64,000 nucleotides of DNA from CAVVEQ01 sp963806635 (GCA_963806635.1 CAWDZA010000015.1:310001-374000); one strand, 5' to 3'. Counted from the stretch's first letter, positions 25,636-35,695 are shown. The notes: a model not told the origin generated them from the letters alone. Made by a program: numbers and translations.

Positions 25636-27604
25636 CTATCCGCCCCTTTCCCTGGCAGCATGTGGATCCAATTTAATTTGGGTTTGGACGATCAAGGGTA
25701 AGGAAGAACGAAACTTCACCCGGAATGACAGCGCTGGGATTTTCTGCCCATATGAAGGAGAGTACCATCCGCAAACGGGGGGAGCATCCCCTGTTCCATA
25801 CATCAAAACTCCTGCACGGATGAGCTGGATTTCCCCAGGATAAAAATCATCTGCCATTTTTTCCAGGGTTTCAATTTTCACCGTGGTCGATGCCAGCTTC
25901 ACAACCAAGGTATCCCCCGCGAACGAGAAATTTCCATCCGGCAGGAGCCATTGCAGGATGATCTCATGGTTCATTTCATTTTGAACCCCGGTGAATGTAT
26001 CCTTCACCTGCCACTCACCGCTGCCTATCCGCTGGAGATTTCGAGTGTGACGGACGCCGATTTGACGATACCCATCGTGAAATGCTTCCCCGGAAGAAGA
26101 ATTTGTGCCAGTGATCTCGGCCTGAGCCCAATCCAGCCAGAGGAAGCGCCCCGCGCGGGTCATTTGGTCCCGACCATCAACGGTGGCGGTGTTGTGAACC
26201 AGGGTCCTTGCCAGAGCGTTATTCCAGGGGGGAGGAGCGTTGTAGGAATAAGTGCCGGCATCCAGGAGGATGTTTTGACCGCCCTCCCATAGATCAACGT
26301 GAAGCTGGTCTGCCTGGAAGGGGCGGTTTTTCATTTTGGAAGCCCGCATCACTGCCCAGTCGCCATCAACGCCCATTCGAATATAGGAATCATTGCATGG
26401 CAAATTTGGAGAGTTGCCCTTCGTTTTATTATTCGGGTTTGCCATCCATTCAGCAAGTTCGTCATGGTCATGCTTTTCATAAAGCCTTCGACCAAAGAAG
26501 GCAATGCAAGCCGCCTGCGCGGTCGGGCGGTGATCAGCAAAATCAACCGACCCCAATGGAAAAAGCCAGGCGCCATCGTTGCTGCCAAGGTTGGGCACTC
26601 GCCCTGAGTCGGTATCGATAAGTCCTGCGTACCATTCAACAGCGCGCTGAAGTTTGCTCAGGATCTCTGGAGGAAATTCCTCTCCGTTTGTTTTTAAAAC
26701 GAGGTTGATCCACACCGAAGCCTGCAGCATGAAACGGTGATAATTTATACTGTGCTGGCAATACTCACCGCCGGGTGCAATCTGGCACCCAAGTGCAGAT
26801 TTTATGATCTCCCAACCCAGTGATTTCCATCGCGGACTTTCCGGATAACCCTTAAGGATCGATCCAGCCGTGAGGAGACCGGTTCCTTCCAGAAGCAGAT
26901 GATTGTTGTTCTGCGCCCGCGAGTAGGGCAGGGTGAGCGGAATACGCCGGGCATTAAAAATGAGGAATTCCAACGCCATTTTTCGCCTGGCTGCGCTGAC
27001 GGAAGACCGTTGGAAGAAAATATTCAAAGCAAAGGAGGTCGTGAGGATGCGAACTGCGCACTCCTGGGCGGAGACCCAGTTGGGTCCCTGGTATGGAGGG
27101 TTGCTCTGGCAGAACTCTTCTAAGAGCTCCCAGAATTTCTCTGCGTAGGTCTCTTTTCCGGTCAGGTTGTACGCCTGCGCCAGGTTTACAGCCCAACAAA
27201 AGCGGGCGGGTTCCCAAGTGATATTTTATATCCCCCAGTTCCTGCCCCACTTTTCCCAGCTCGTAATCCGTCCAATTCGATAAAGGCAGTGGGGGGGTCA
27301 GATCAATGGGTGAGAGATCGCCCCCGAAAATCGGGTATTTTCCTTCCAGGATGTCGTCTGCCCGATGCAGTTGGGCTGAAACAGAATCTTTCAAGATTCG
27401 ACGCAATTCTTCCGCATCCGGGATGGTCATCGGCCAGCTTGGCGTTGATTTGTGAAACATCCGGGACGTTGAAAGGTTTTTGGAGACCCTTCGGTAATGG
27501 CCGCTGAGGAGCCCCAGGCGGTAGAGAGCAAGGTTGGCAAGCGGCTTCACCCCGAGGGTTCTCAGGGTTTTTAGGATCGTTCCAGGGCTGTTTGCGGGAG
27601 TCAA
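25636..27604 (-). pseudogene. heparinase II/III-like polysaccharide lyase family protein, one frameshift
   Basis: Two frames join near 27220, where one extra base follows DIKY; the continuation reads TWEPARFCWAVNLAQAYNLTGKE, the expected alginate-lyase-like (alpha/alpha toroid) segment. The corrected protein has about 655 residues: toroid domain with NNNHLLLEG, YCQHSINYHRF, then the heparinase II/III beta domain with WAVMRASKM, HVDLWEGGQNILLDAGTYSY and LVHNTATVDGRDQM. Family members cleave or process acidic polysaccharides; in exopolysaccharide operons they are often uncharacterised. Probable TTG start at 27604, 14 bases after the upstream gene. Otherwise intact, so probably a sequence error. 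Confidence 0.82.
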
Positions 27605-27618
27605 AAAGGTTCCAAAGG

Positions 27619-29754
27619 TTACAGATTGACCGGTTCTCCGGTGCGAATTGAATCCACGGCAGCGTAGGTGGCCAGGTGGACTGCCTGAATTTGTTCAAAG
27701 GGGATGGGAGCATCACCGCCGGACTTAATACAATCCAAGAATGCTTTCCATGCATCACGGTGGCCTTTATCCTGGTTCGAGCGGTATTTTTGCGTTTTTC
27801 CGCTCCGGGTCAATTCCAGGGTGCGGAAATCATCCAGGCGGGCGACCTTTCCACCTGTGAAAATCTCGCAGGTTTCCTTTGAAAGTGATTTATCCCCATT
27901 AGCGAGGTATGTAATATTGGCAATGGAGCCATTCGCAAAGGTCAGGGTGATGACTGCGTTGTCCTGTCGATAGATGCCGCCATCCGGCAGCGCGCTGGCA
28001 TCTATCCGCACAGGCAGGCTGCCGGCAAAGTAAGTGCACAGATCAATAAAATGGCACCCCTCCCCGATGATCCGTCCGCCGCCAACCTTTGGATCCTGAG
28101 TCCAGTGGGAGGTGGGGATAAAGCCGGCATTCACCCGGTAATTGATCACCATGGGCTCGGCGCGATCGGCGAGGAATTCCTGCATCCGGCGCACCAGAGG
28201 GGCGAAGCGGCGGTTGAATCCGACCATCAAAACAGGTTGGGGGAAAGATAAATAAGCCTTGCGCACCTCCTCCAGCCCGCGGCGGTCGATTGCCAGGGGT
28301 TTCTCGCAATAAACATGCTTGCCATTGCGGATCGCGCTGGCGGTCTGATGCGCGTGTTCATCATGGCGGGTGAGAATGACCACGGTGTTGATCTCCGGAT
28401 CCCCCAGGATCTGCCCGTCGTCTGCGGAGGCATACGCGAAGGCAAATTTCCCGGCGGCGTGCCGGGCGGTTGCACCGCTGGCGGAGGCGATACCCCGCAG
28501 CTCAGTTTGTCCTACGGACTGGATCACCGGCAGAAAAACGGCCTGGGCATAATTTCCCGCGCCAAGCACCCCCACTTTAACATCCGAAGTCACAGATGTT
28601 TTCCGGGGGAGGGTGATGATCGATTCTTTCTGGCTTTCGGTAAGTGGATAGGTCAGCAGGACCCCGAGGAAGGGTTCACCGGTTTTCCGGGTGATCACCT
28701 GGTAGGCTTGGGGTGCGTTCTGAATCTCGAAGCGGTGAGTGATGAGGGATTTCACCTCCACCCGGCCGGAATCCAGCAAGCCCAGAAAGGCTGCCATGTT
28801 GCGCGTTTCAGTCCAACGCACGTAACCATAGGGGTAGTCGATGCCTTCCTCTTCGAAGGCTGGATCATATCTGCCCGGGCCGTAGGAACGCGAGACGAGA
28901 AATGTTATTTCTTTTTCATAAAACTGCTTACGGGTGAGGTTCAATCCCACCGCGCCGATGGAGATCACCTTGCCGCGGTCGCGGCAAAGATCCGCGGCCA
29001 GCTTGACGGCGTCATCGCCGGGGTGATCGGCGCAGATCAGGACGGCATCGAAGCCCCTGCCGGTACTAAATGCCCGCCCAGTAGATTCAGCAGAAGATCT
29101 TAGGACGCAGGTCGCGCCGGATTTATTACCCAGCTTTACCCGTTCGGGATCGATATCCGTGCCAAAAACCCGGCAGCCGGCAGCCAGCGCAATGCGCACA
29201 GCCAGCAATCCGAGCAATCCCAGCCCGACCACAGCGATATTTTCACCCACCTGCGGCTCGGCCAGACGGAAGCCGTGCAGCGCGATGGCGCCCAGGGTGG
29301 TGAAGGCGGCGGATTCGGCATCCACACCCTTTGGTACTTTGACAAATAGATTCTTCGGGACCAGGTTGTATTCGGCGTGGACGGCGTGACTGCCCGCGCA
29401 GGCCACCCGGTCACCGGGATGGATGCCGGTGATACCCTTGCCGACGGCTTCCACGATCCCCGCGGTGGAATAGCCAAGCGGCATGGGTTGATCCAGGCGA
29501 TTGAACGCAGCTTTAGCCGTGCTGGTGACCCCCTCCTTCCGTGCCTTATCCAGTACCTGTTTGACGAAATCCGGGCGGGCGCGGGCTTTTCCCAGCAGGG
29601 ATTTACCGGCAAAATCGACGAGCATGCGTTCAGTTCCGGCGGAGACGAGCGATGCCTCCACCCGGACGAGGATGAAGCCAGCGTGCACCTTTGGTACAGG
29701 AACATCCTCCACAAAAGTCTTTCCATTGCGCATGCTTTGCAATAATTGTCTCAT
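27619..29754 (-). CDS. fused zinc-type dehydrogenase / Gfo-Idh-MocA oxidoreductase
   Basis: 711 residues, a two-domain protein. Residues 1 to about 355 form a medium-chain alcohol dehydrogenase-like domain (PLGYSTAGIVEAVGKG, nucleotide loop VVGLGLLGLLAVRIALAAG). The second half begins with a new Rossmann motif (KVGVLGAGNYAQAVFLPVIQ, about 390) followed by the Gfo/Idh/MocA signature HVYCEKPLAI. This bi-domain oxidoreductase is commonly found with heparinase II/III-like and GT4 genes in surface-polysaccharide loci, as here, and presumably modifies a nucleotide-sugar. First gene of the operon oxidoreductase-heparinase-GT4. Confidence 0.88.
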   Translation of the reverse strand: MRQLLQSMRNGKTFVEDVPVPKVHAGFILVRVEASLVSAGTERMLVDFAGKSLLGKARARPDFVKQVLDKARKEGVTSTAKAAFNRLDQPMPLGYSTAGIVEAVGKGITGIHPGDRVACAGSHAVHAEYNLVPKNLFVKVPKGVDAESAAFTTLGAIALHGFRLAEPQVGENIAVVGLGLLGLLAVRIALAAGCRVFGTDIDPERVKLGNKSGATCVLRSSAESTGRAFSTGRGFDAVLICADHPGDDAVKLAADLCRDRGKVISIGAVGLNLTRKQFYEKEITFLVSRSYGPGRYDPAFEEEGIDYPYGYVRWTETRNMAAFLGLLDSGRVEVKSLITHRFEIQNAPQAYQVITRKTGEPFLGVLLTYPLTESQKESIITLPRKTSVTSDVKVGVLGAGNYAQAVFLPVIQSVGQTELRGIASASGATARHAAGKFAFAYASADDGQILGDPEINTVVILTRHDEHAHQTASAIRNGKHVYCEKPLAIDRRGLEEVRKAYLSFPQPVLMVGFNRRFAPLVRRMQEFLADRAEPMVINYRVNAGFIPTSHWTQDPKVGGGRIIGEGCHFIDLCTYFAGSLPVRIDASALPDGGIYRQDNAVITLTFANGSIANITYLANGDKSLSKETCEIFTGGKVARLDDFRTLELTRSGKTQKYRSNQDKGHRDAWKAFLDCIKSGGDAPIPFEQIQAVHLATYAAVDSIRTGEPVNL

Positions 29755-29898
29755 TAGCGTTCCTTGAAAAAATTATAAATCAAATCCTGCCTCAAAAAGG
29801 AGGGGCTGCTGTTACGATGCAATATCCAAACCAGACAAATGCGAGTGGAGGAGGCACTTGGCGAGGGGGTAATCCAAATATTTACCGCTCGGTAAGGG

Positions 29899-30999
29899 TC
29901 AAGCTTCCAACTGGTAGGTGTGAAAGCTGTTTTTGCAGGGGCTGCCCCAGGCGATGCTGACCTGTTTGGAGGTCAGGTCCATCACCAGGCTGGTGATGGT
30001 TTTCTCGCGGTCCATGGGGTCGTTGGTGTTGGTGGAGTGGTTGCAGATGGAATCCGGGTAATTGATGTGGTCGCGCAGGATAGCCTGCAGGCTTTGGATG
30101 GTCTGCTGATCGTTCATTTTAAGCAGGTGCATCGCCCTTGAAAACCGCACACGGGTGGAAATGAGCTCGTCGGGCTCGTCTTCGATAGCCTGCATGGCTG
30201 GGTCGAGGTAATGGTTGGTGTGCACAATGTATCCATCTTCGGAGCGGATGAGCGCAAAATGCCGGGCGGAGACTTCGATGTTGTAGAGTTCCCCACTTTC
30301 GTGCCCGAGCAGGTGGTTATAACCGGCAGCGCGCAGCGGGACGATCATGTGCCGGATGGCATCTGAGATCAGACGCGAACCAAGCACAGCCCGCGAGGCG
30401 ATGATACGCGGGATTCCAATGCGGCAATCGTTGGGATAGACCGAATCGCAGCATTGCGCCAGTCCGATGGCATTCATGCCGATGTTGGGGAGCAGGCCGC
30501 CGTACGTCATGGCGATCCATGGCGGCTCATCATCCGGTTCAGCGTGGATGATCATCACGTCTGCTTCATCTTCGGGAATCCAATCCTCATTGTGCGCAAT
30601 CAGCACATGCCCGTTGGCGGTATGCTGCTCATCCACACCCATGGAAGTACACTTGGTGAGGTGAAGCGCGTCCATTGTGACGGCTTCCATGGCGTGCAAC
30701 ACTACCAGGTCGTCATAAGATACATTCGCGCCTTCCGCGATACCGATAATCTCCTCCACATACTGCGGATAGCGCTCCTGTACGAAAGGTAAATATTTCC
30801 GAGCCTGGATGTTCGCTCCATTCCAATCCAACTGGAGATGATTGTAGGTGAGATCCACCAGCACTTTGGCACTTGCGATACTGTGCTCCACAAGTGGACG
30901 GGCAGATTCGCCGATTTGGCGGCCGATTTCGCGGTGAGAGCCTTTTACTTTAATGAAAGGCACCGGGGATTGATAAATAATAGCGTCTTCTGGTTCCAT
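29899..30999 (-). CDS. C45-type N-terminal nucleophile amidohydrolase (acyl-CoA:6-APA acyltransferase family)
   Basis: 366 residues from the ATG at 30999 (MEPEDAIIYQSPVPFIKVKG). The family signature is the putative nucleophile Cys at about residue 117 (TKCTSMGV) followed by ANGHVLIAHNEDW, which in C45 peptidases is exposed by self-cleavage. HREIGRQIGE near the start is also typical. Members include isopenicillin N acyltransferase; bacterial homologues are uncharacterised amidases/acylases. No signal peptide, so cytoplasmic. A longer start at 31071 would reach into the upstream terminator and is unlikely. Confidence 0.8.
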   Translation of the reverse strand: MEPEDAIIYQSPVPFIKVKGSHREIGRQIGESARPLVEHSIASAKVLVDLTYNHLQLDWNGANIQARKYLPFVQERYPQYVEEIIGIAEGANVSYDDLVVLHAMEAVTMDALHLTKCTSMGVDEQHTANGHVLIAHNEDWIPEDEADVMIIHAEPDDEPPWIAMTYGGLLPNIGMNAIGLAQCCDSVYPNDCRIGIPRIIASRAVLGSRLISDAIRHMIVPLRAAGYNHLLGHESGELYNIEVSARHFALIRSEDGYIVHTNHYLDPAMQAIEDEPDELISTRVRFSRAMHLLKMNDQQTIQSLQAILRDHINYPDSICNHSTNTNDPMDREKTITSLVMDLTSKQVSIAWGSPCKNSFHTYQLEA

Positions 31000-31038
31000 G
31001 CCATTATCATAGACGAAATTCAAGCGGAGGACAAGCGC

Positions 31039-31061
31039 AAAAAGCCCCCGGTCGGGGGCTT
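31039..31061 (-). terminator. Rho-independent terminator
   Basis: 9-bp perfect stem AAGCCCCCG / CGGGGGCTT with a 2-base apex (a few inner pairs must open), followed on the minus strand by a TTTTT run. It ends the sigma/anti-sigma/membrane-protein transcript. Confidence 0.7.
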
Positions 31062-31091
31062 GAGTGATCAAAGAACCAGCACATAATGTGA

Positions 31092-32111
31092 TTAATTCCC
31101 GGATTTAGGGGGTGCTCCTGGAGGCATCACTGTCGAAGTGTACGTCCTGGGGGGAGGTGGATATTTTCGCGTACCGAAGCGGCTCAATAGGATCACCCCA
31201 AGTGCCATTAGAACCACGATGGATATTGAAATAAAACCGAGGCAAAATATCAGGTTCACCGCATGGAGAACAATCGAAAGGATGGCAACCCCGATTGCAG
31301 CAGCCACCGGCGGAGCCCACACCGCCTTGGTCATTTCCTCGAGCTTGCGGCCGATCTCATATCCGAGAGAAACAAAACCGAAGATCACTCCTGCGATCAG
31401 GGCAAACAGCAGCACTGGGATCACCGGAATGAGGATGATGGTGATGGCCATCACAACTAGGACGAGCGGAAGGATAAAAATGGTTAGAACTCCAACCAGC
31501 CAGGAAACAGCGGCGCTGGAGCGGACGGTTTCGGCTGCATTAAGGGATTGCCTGGGAAGAATGAGGACGACCAGGGCTGCCAGGGCGGCCAATGCTAGTG
31601 TGCGGAAGACCGCCCAAAGCACATCGCTGAAGGGATTTCGAGTTTTGGGAGCTTCAGTAGTTTGTCCAAACAGCTTGGAAAAATCAAATTTCCGGTCTTT
31701 GGGGGTATTGATGCTCTGGGTTCCCTGGATCTGTGCCTGGGGGGATACATTTAGCCAACCCCCGGTGGAAACCAGGCTTCCACCGATCTGTGCGCTGGCA
31801 GCGATGTTGCCGGTTCCGCCCAGTACAGTCACATCACCATTCACCTTGCCGGCGAGCGAAAGGGTGCCACCCATCACCACGATATCACCAGTGATCGTGG
31901 AACCTCCTTCGGCGGTCAGAGTTCCACCAATCATCACCACGTTGCCATTCTGAGTCTCGCCGCTGGCAAGCGTGTACGATTCTCCCACCAGGAAGACATC
32001 ACCTTCTTTGACCAGTGGCAGCGTGGATTCTGCCGCAACTGGGCTCCAGTGCGAAAAAAGGGTAATTGTAAAAATGAATAGAACCAATAAGGTGGATGGT
32101 TTATGCTTCAT
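31092..32111 (-). CDS. bactofilin-like/polymer-forming repeat protein with membrane domain
   Basis: 339 residues from ATG at 32111. An N-terminal signal-like helix (LLVLFIFTITLFSH) is followed by a right-handed beta-solenoid-like repeat region with period about 17-19 residues (GNVVMIGGTLTAEGG, GDIVVMGGTLSLAG, GDVTVLGGTGNIAA, GGSLVSTGGWLNVS), as in polymer-forming/bactofilin proteins, and then four hydrophobic helices. The repeats would face the outside and the C-terminus (Pro-rich) the cytoplasm. It is third gene of an ECF sigma operon and overlaps the anti-sigma gene by 11 bases, so it is probably a target or sensor of that stress system. Confidence 0.72.
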   Translation of the reverse strand: MKHKPSTLLVLFIFTITLFSHWSPVAAESTLPLVKEGDVFLVGESYTLASGETQNGNVVMIGGTLTAEGGSTITGDIVVMGGTLSLAGKVNGDVTVLGGTGNIAASAQIGGSLVSTGGWLNVSPQAQIQGTQSINTPKDRKFDFSKLFGQTTEAPKTRNPFSDVLWAVFRTLALAALAALVVLILPRQSLNAAETVRSSAAVSWLVGVLTIFILPLVLVVMAITIILIPVIPVLLFALIAGVIFGFVSLGYEIGRKLEEMTKAVWAPPVAAAIGVAILSIVLHAVNLIFCLGFISISIVVLMALGVILLSRFGTRKYPPPPRTYTSTVMPPGAPPKSGN

Positions 32112-32640
32112 TTGTAGCTCCTGAAAATAAAATTCTACGCATTGTCCACACCCACAGACCTGCGCCGGCAATCCCCCAGGCGACCCCGATTATTACCAGC
32201 GGAATCCAGACTTGTTGAGGAATGACAAGGCTCACTGTGTGCAGAACCAATGAGGATTGATCCAAAAATGCAAGGACGCTCCCATATATCACCGCCAAGT
32301 TGACCAACCAGGCCGTGGTTGTGCGGGTGTAGATGGAGGCAGCCACGATGAGCGTGAAATTCACCGCCAGGGCCAAAAAAATACCGATCATCCAGATTTT
32401 TACCTGGCGCATCTGTTCCTGCTGCCTGCGCTCGGGGAGGGAAACAAGAAAACGGCGAGTGAAACCCTCGCGTGGGATGCGCGGGGGGGAATTTAGGAGA
32501 ATTTGATCCGCCACCTCCAGATCTTTTTCGAGCGCAGCACATTCAGTACAGGCAGCCAGATGGTTGCGCAGGATCTCCTCTTCATCCTCGTTCAGGTTGG
32601 AGCGATCAACCAACCACATTCTAAAAGGCTGGTGTTCCAT
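32101..32640 (-). CDS. anti-sigma factor with zinc-finger (zf-HC2-like)
   Basis: 179 residues. The N-terminus has the ZAS motif H-x3-C-x2-C (HLAACTECAALEKDLE) that binds the sigma factor through a zinc ion, then two or three membrane helices (IWMIGIFLALAVNFTLIVAA, LVNLAVIYGSVLAFL, IPLVIIGVAWGIAGAGLWVW). Thus a membrane anti-sigma factor. Overlaps the sigma gene by 20 bases and the downstream gene by 11, consistent with coupled translation and fixed stoichiometry. Confidence 0.85.
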   Translation of the reverse strand: MEHQPFRMWLVDRSNLNEDEEEILRNHLAACTECAALEKDLEVADQILLNSPPRIPREGFTRRFLVSLPERRQQEQMRQVKIWMIGIFLALAVNFTLIVAASIYTRTTTAWLVNLAVIYGSVLAFLDQSSLVLHTVSLVIPQQVWIPLVIIGVAWGIAGAGLWVWTMRRILFSGATNEA

Positions 32641-33250
32641 AATTTTCCTTCTCCACTTCTACGAATAAACGACCGCTTTGATCCTTCAGAACTTTGGCTA
32701 GCTGCAGCCGCGCGCGGTGCAGCCGGCTTTTTACCGCGCTCACCGTGAGGGATAACGTTGCGGCAATCTCCTCTTCCGAAAAATCCTGCCAATAGCGCAG
32801 GATGATTGCGGCGCGATCCAGTTCGCTCAGGGAAGCCAACCCTTCCGCGATCACGTCTTCCTCCTGGCTGCGAACCAAAATCGACTCCGGCTGCGGGCTG
32901 CGGTCGGCGATATCGAAATCTTCAAATTCATCCATTTCAATGACCGGGACCTTGCGTTTGCGCTGCTGATCGATGCAGTGATGGGCTGCGATGGAGAGGA
33001 GCCAGGTGATGAAAGAGCGGTTTGGGTCATAACGGTTCAATGCCTGGTAAGCCCGCCAGAAAGTCTCCTGCGCGGCATCTTCCGCTTCCACTTCCGAGCC
33101 GAGCATGCGAAAGCACAAGTTATAGACCGGAGACTGGTATTTTTCGACCAGTTCCGCAAATGCCCCGTCATCTTTTTGCAGGGCTTTTTGCAGAATTTCG
33201 GTTTCCGAAAAACTCACCCCAGTCTCCCGATTGATGTGCTTTCTATCCAA
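32621..33250 (-). CDS. ECF-type RNA polymerase sigma factor (RpoE-like)
   Basis: 209 residues. Region 2: AFAELVEKYQSPVYNLCFRMLG and EAEDAAQETFWRAYQALNRYD; region 4: LSELDRAAIILRYWQDFSEEEIAATLSLTVSAVKSRLHRARLQL. This is a group 4 (ECF) sigma with its membrane anti-sigma encoded next. The insert between the regions holds an acidic linker (EMDEFEDFDIAD). I could not identify an autoregulated promoter in the 97 bases upstream. Confidence 0.92.
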   Translation of the reverse strand: MDRKHINRETGVSFSETEILQKALQKDDGAFAELVEKYQSPVYNLCFRMLGSEVEAEDAAQETFWRAYQALNRYDPNRSFITWLLSIAAHHCIDQQRKRKVPVIEMDEFEDFDIADRSPQPESILVRSQEEDVIAEGLASLSELDRAAIILRYWQDFSEEEIAATLSLTVSAVKSRLHRARLQLAKVLKDQSGRLFVEVEKENYGTPAF

Positions 33251-33347
33251 TTTACGTGTATGAACGAATTTAGTTGCGGATCGCGAGGAGGCAAAGTTAA
33301 GAATATCCTAAGGGTTACGGACTCAGGATCAACCCAAAAATTGACGA

Positions 33348-33983
33348 TTAAAGAACGATCTCTTCCTTACCGGCGAATTTTTCCTTGATGCGGGCAACGA
33401 CCGTATCCATATGTTCACTTTTGTGGACAAAATCGAGATTATCTGTGCGAAGCGTGAGGACAGGGCAAAGATCAAAGCTGCGGATCCATTCATCGTAATA
33501 ATTGTCCAGCAGACCGAGATATTCCGGGGTAATGCCAGTCTCGATGTTACGGCCACGGCTGCGGATGCGCTGGATAAGGATATCCACCGGCGCTTTCAGG
33601 TAAACCAGCAGGGAGGGGGACGGGAGGGTTTTCACCACCATTTCGAAGATCTTCTTATAGGTTTGGTAATCCCGTTCGTTCAGGTTCCCCAGGTGGTTCA
33701 ACGCCCGGGCAAAAATAAACGCGTCCTCATAGATGCTGCGATCGATGATGGCGGAGCGGGGGTCGTTCCAAAGATCCAGATGCTGCTGGGCGCGGTGACC
33801 CAGGAAAAAAACCTGCAGGTGAAAGGACCACGCGCGCATATCGGCGTAGAAATCGGCCAGGTAGGGGTTATCCGATACGGATTCATAGGCGGTGTGCCAG
33901 CCGAGCCGCTCCCCGATCCGCTCCGTCAGGGAGGTCTTTCCCGAGCCGATATTCCCCGCCACCAGGATCATACGTTTGGGCAT
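33348..33983 (-). CDS. deoxynucleoside kinase
   Basis: 211 residues. P-loop AGNIGSGKTSLTERI, the substrate/catalytic motif IDRSIYEDAFIFA (E-R/DRS) and a lid (RIRSRGRNIETGI) identify the dCK/dGK-type kinase family, which salvages deoxynucleosides using ATP. Substrate preference (dA, dG or dC) cannot be told. Preceded by a strong AGGAGGAGAG. Single gene, convergent with nothing; upstream lies a divergent flippase-like gene. Confidence 0.88.
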   Translation of the reverse strand: MPKRMILVAGNIGSGKTSLTERIGERLGWHTAYESVSDNPYLADFYADMRAWSFHLQVFFLGHRAQQHLDLWNDPRSAIIDRSIYEDAFIFARALNHLGNLNERDYQTYKKIFEMVVKTLPSPSLLVYLKAPVDILIQRIRSRGRNIETGITPEYLGLLDNYYDEWIRSFDLCPVLTLRTDNLDFVHKSEHMDTVVARIKEKFAGKEEIVL

Positions 33984-34089
33984 CTCTCCTCCTGTTCATC
34001 CATCGAATAAAAACAATTCCAGGAAATATAGGTCACAATTTTTGTATTATATCCGGATTGAAAAATACCCGGCATGATAAAATCCTGCC

Positions 34090-35115
34090 ATGATCAAACG
34101 CTGGCAATTCTGGTTCGGACTGGTAATTTCTGCCGTATTTCTCTATATCGCGCTCAAAGGAATGCACATCCAGGAAGTCTGGAATGTGATCAAAGCGGCT
34201 CAGTTCTGGTGGCTGATCCCCAGCATCGCAGTGTATTTTCTGGGTGTTTGGGCGCGCTCCTGGCGCTGGAAGTATCTGCTGCGGCCGATCAAGGAGATTC
34301 CGACCAGAAAATTATTTCCCACAGTGTGCATCGGGTACATGGGAAATAACATCTACCCGATCCGGGCGGGAGAATTGCTGCGAGCTTATGTGCTTAAAAA
34401 AGATGAAGATGTGGCAATTTCAGCATCCCTGGCGACCATCATCGTGGAACGTATTTTTGATGGAGTGGTGATGCTGGGGTTTGTATTTCTGAACCTGCGT
34501 GAGCTTTCCGGGCTGCAAGCGTATTCGGGATTTATTGGAAGCATCCAGTCGTTGGCCATCTGGGGAGCCGTGATCTTCCTTGGGGTACTGTTGGTTTTCA
34601 TACTGGCAGCCATGTTTCCCATTCGCGCTGAAAGAGTCACGCTCTGGTTCATCACCCACCTTCTGCCAGGCAGTTGGCGGGAGAAAGCTGCCGGTATCGC
34701 CTTGCGCTTTTTAACCGGGTTGGAATCGTTGAAATCACCAAAAGATGCGTTATTTATATTTTTAACTTCCATCGTAGTATGGCTCCTTGAAACCGGAAAA
34801 TACTGGTTCCTGATGCATGCATTCCCATTTAAAGTTAGTTTTTTTGCCCTGATGCTCATGAACGGGATCGCGAATCTGGTGACAACGATTCCATCTGCAC
34901 CGGGCTACATCGGGACGTTTGAAGCTGCCGGAAGTGCAGTTCTTCGGGCATATGGGATCGAAGCGGCTGTTGCAGTAGGCTACACACTGGTGCTGCATCT
35001 GGCACTCTGGCTGCCGATCACGCTGCTAGGCGCGTATTACTTCCTACGCAAGGGGCTGAACTGGTCCGGGGCTGTGAAGGACGCGCAAGCAGCACAGGAC
35101 GCGTCGGCTTCATAA
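34090..35115 (+). CDS. UPF0104/AglD-like lysylphosphatidylglycerol synthase transmembrane protein
   Basis: 341 residues with about eight membrane helices. The family signature is visible: WWLIPSIAVYFLGVWARSWRWKYLL, then GYMGNNIYPIRAGELLRAYVLKK and TIIVERIFDGVVML, and near the end GIANLVTTIPSAPGYIGTFEAAG. The family (TIGR00374; DUF318-like) contains flippase/synthase membrane domains; exact substrate is unknown. ATG at 34090 is weakly supported by upstream sequence; the ATG at 34075 is out of frame. Confidence 0.82.
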   Translation: MIKRWQFWFGLVISAVFLYIALKGMHIQEVWNVIKAAQFWWLIPSIAVYFLGVWARSWRWKYLLRPIKEIPTRKLFPTVCIGYMGNNIYPIRAGELLRAYVLKKDEDVAISASLATIIVERIFDGVVMLGFVFLNLRELSGLQAYSGFIGSIQSLAIWGAVIFLGVLLVFILAAMFPIRAERVTLWFITHLLPGSWREKAAGIALRFLTGLESLKSPKDALFIFLTSIVVWLLETGKYWFLMHAFPFKVSFFALMLMNGIANLVTTIPSAPGYIGTFEAAGSAVLRAYGIEAAVAVGYTLVLHLALWLPITLLGAYYFLRKGLNWSGAVKDAQAAQDASAS

Positions 35116-35260
35116 TGAAATGTCTTTGACTAAATTACTCTAAGAATTGAAGAACAAAAATATTTTACTGCTCGCGACACGCGGATGAATCGACCGCTCG
35201 CAGATTAAGTCGCCCTGAAACCGCAATTTACGCGGGTGGTTGTGGTTTTGCAATTAATAA

Positions 35261-35695
35261 TTAAGGCGCGATAAGAAAGAGGAATATCGCCAGGGCGGCA
35301 ATCACCAGCACGACCCCCAGGATAAGTCTGTTTTTCAGATCCGCACCGTTGGGATTGAGGACGCAATCGGTGGGATTGCGGGGATTGTAGTGTACCTTGA
35401 TGGGGTTTCCGACAGCAAACAGCTTACGGATCTTTTCTGCAGTATCCTCTTCCACAACCACCTGGCTGAAGGTCAGGCGGTTGCCGATGTAAGTTTTTTC
35501 CTGCGCTTGAAAAGTGTACTCAATGGATGGAGCCCAGGTTCGCCCCCGCTTACTGCGGATTAATAATTCCATTCGGGTGATAACCCCTTCAGCCTCCGGA
35601 AAGGATTTATAGCGGCGGCTGCGCAATATTTCCAGGAAATATGAAAGGATGAACCAAACCCCCACAAGCGTGATGACGAAAGCGATTATTTGCAC
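35261..35695 (-). CDS. DUF3592 domain membrane protein
   Basis: 144 residues: an N-terminal membrane helix (IIAFVITLVGVWFILSYFL), a beta-rich soluble domain typical of DUF3592 (ITRMELLIRSKRG, WAPSIEYTFQAQEKTYIG, IKVHYNPRNPTDCVL) and a C-terminal helix (LILGVVLVIAALAIFLFL). Function of the family is unknown. The start codon is preceded by AGAGAAG. A TATAAT on the minus strand at 35718-35713 could serve as -10. Confidence 0.75.
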   Translation of the reverse strand: MQIIAFVITLVGVWFILSYFLEILRSRRYKSFPEAEGVITRMELLIRSKRGRTWAPSIEYTFQAQEKTYIGNRLTFSQVVVEEDTAEKIRKLFAVGNPIKVHYNPRNPTDCVLNPNGADLKNRLILGVVLVIAALAIFLFLIAP

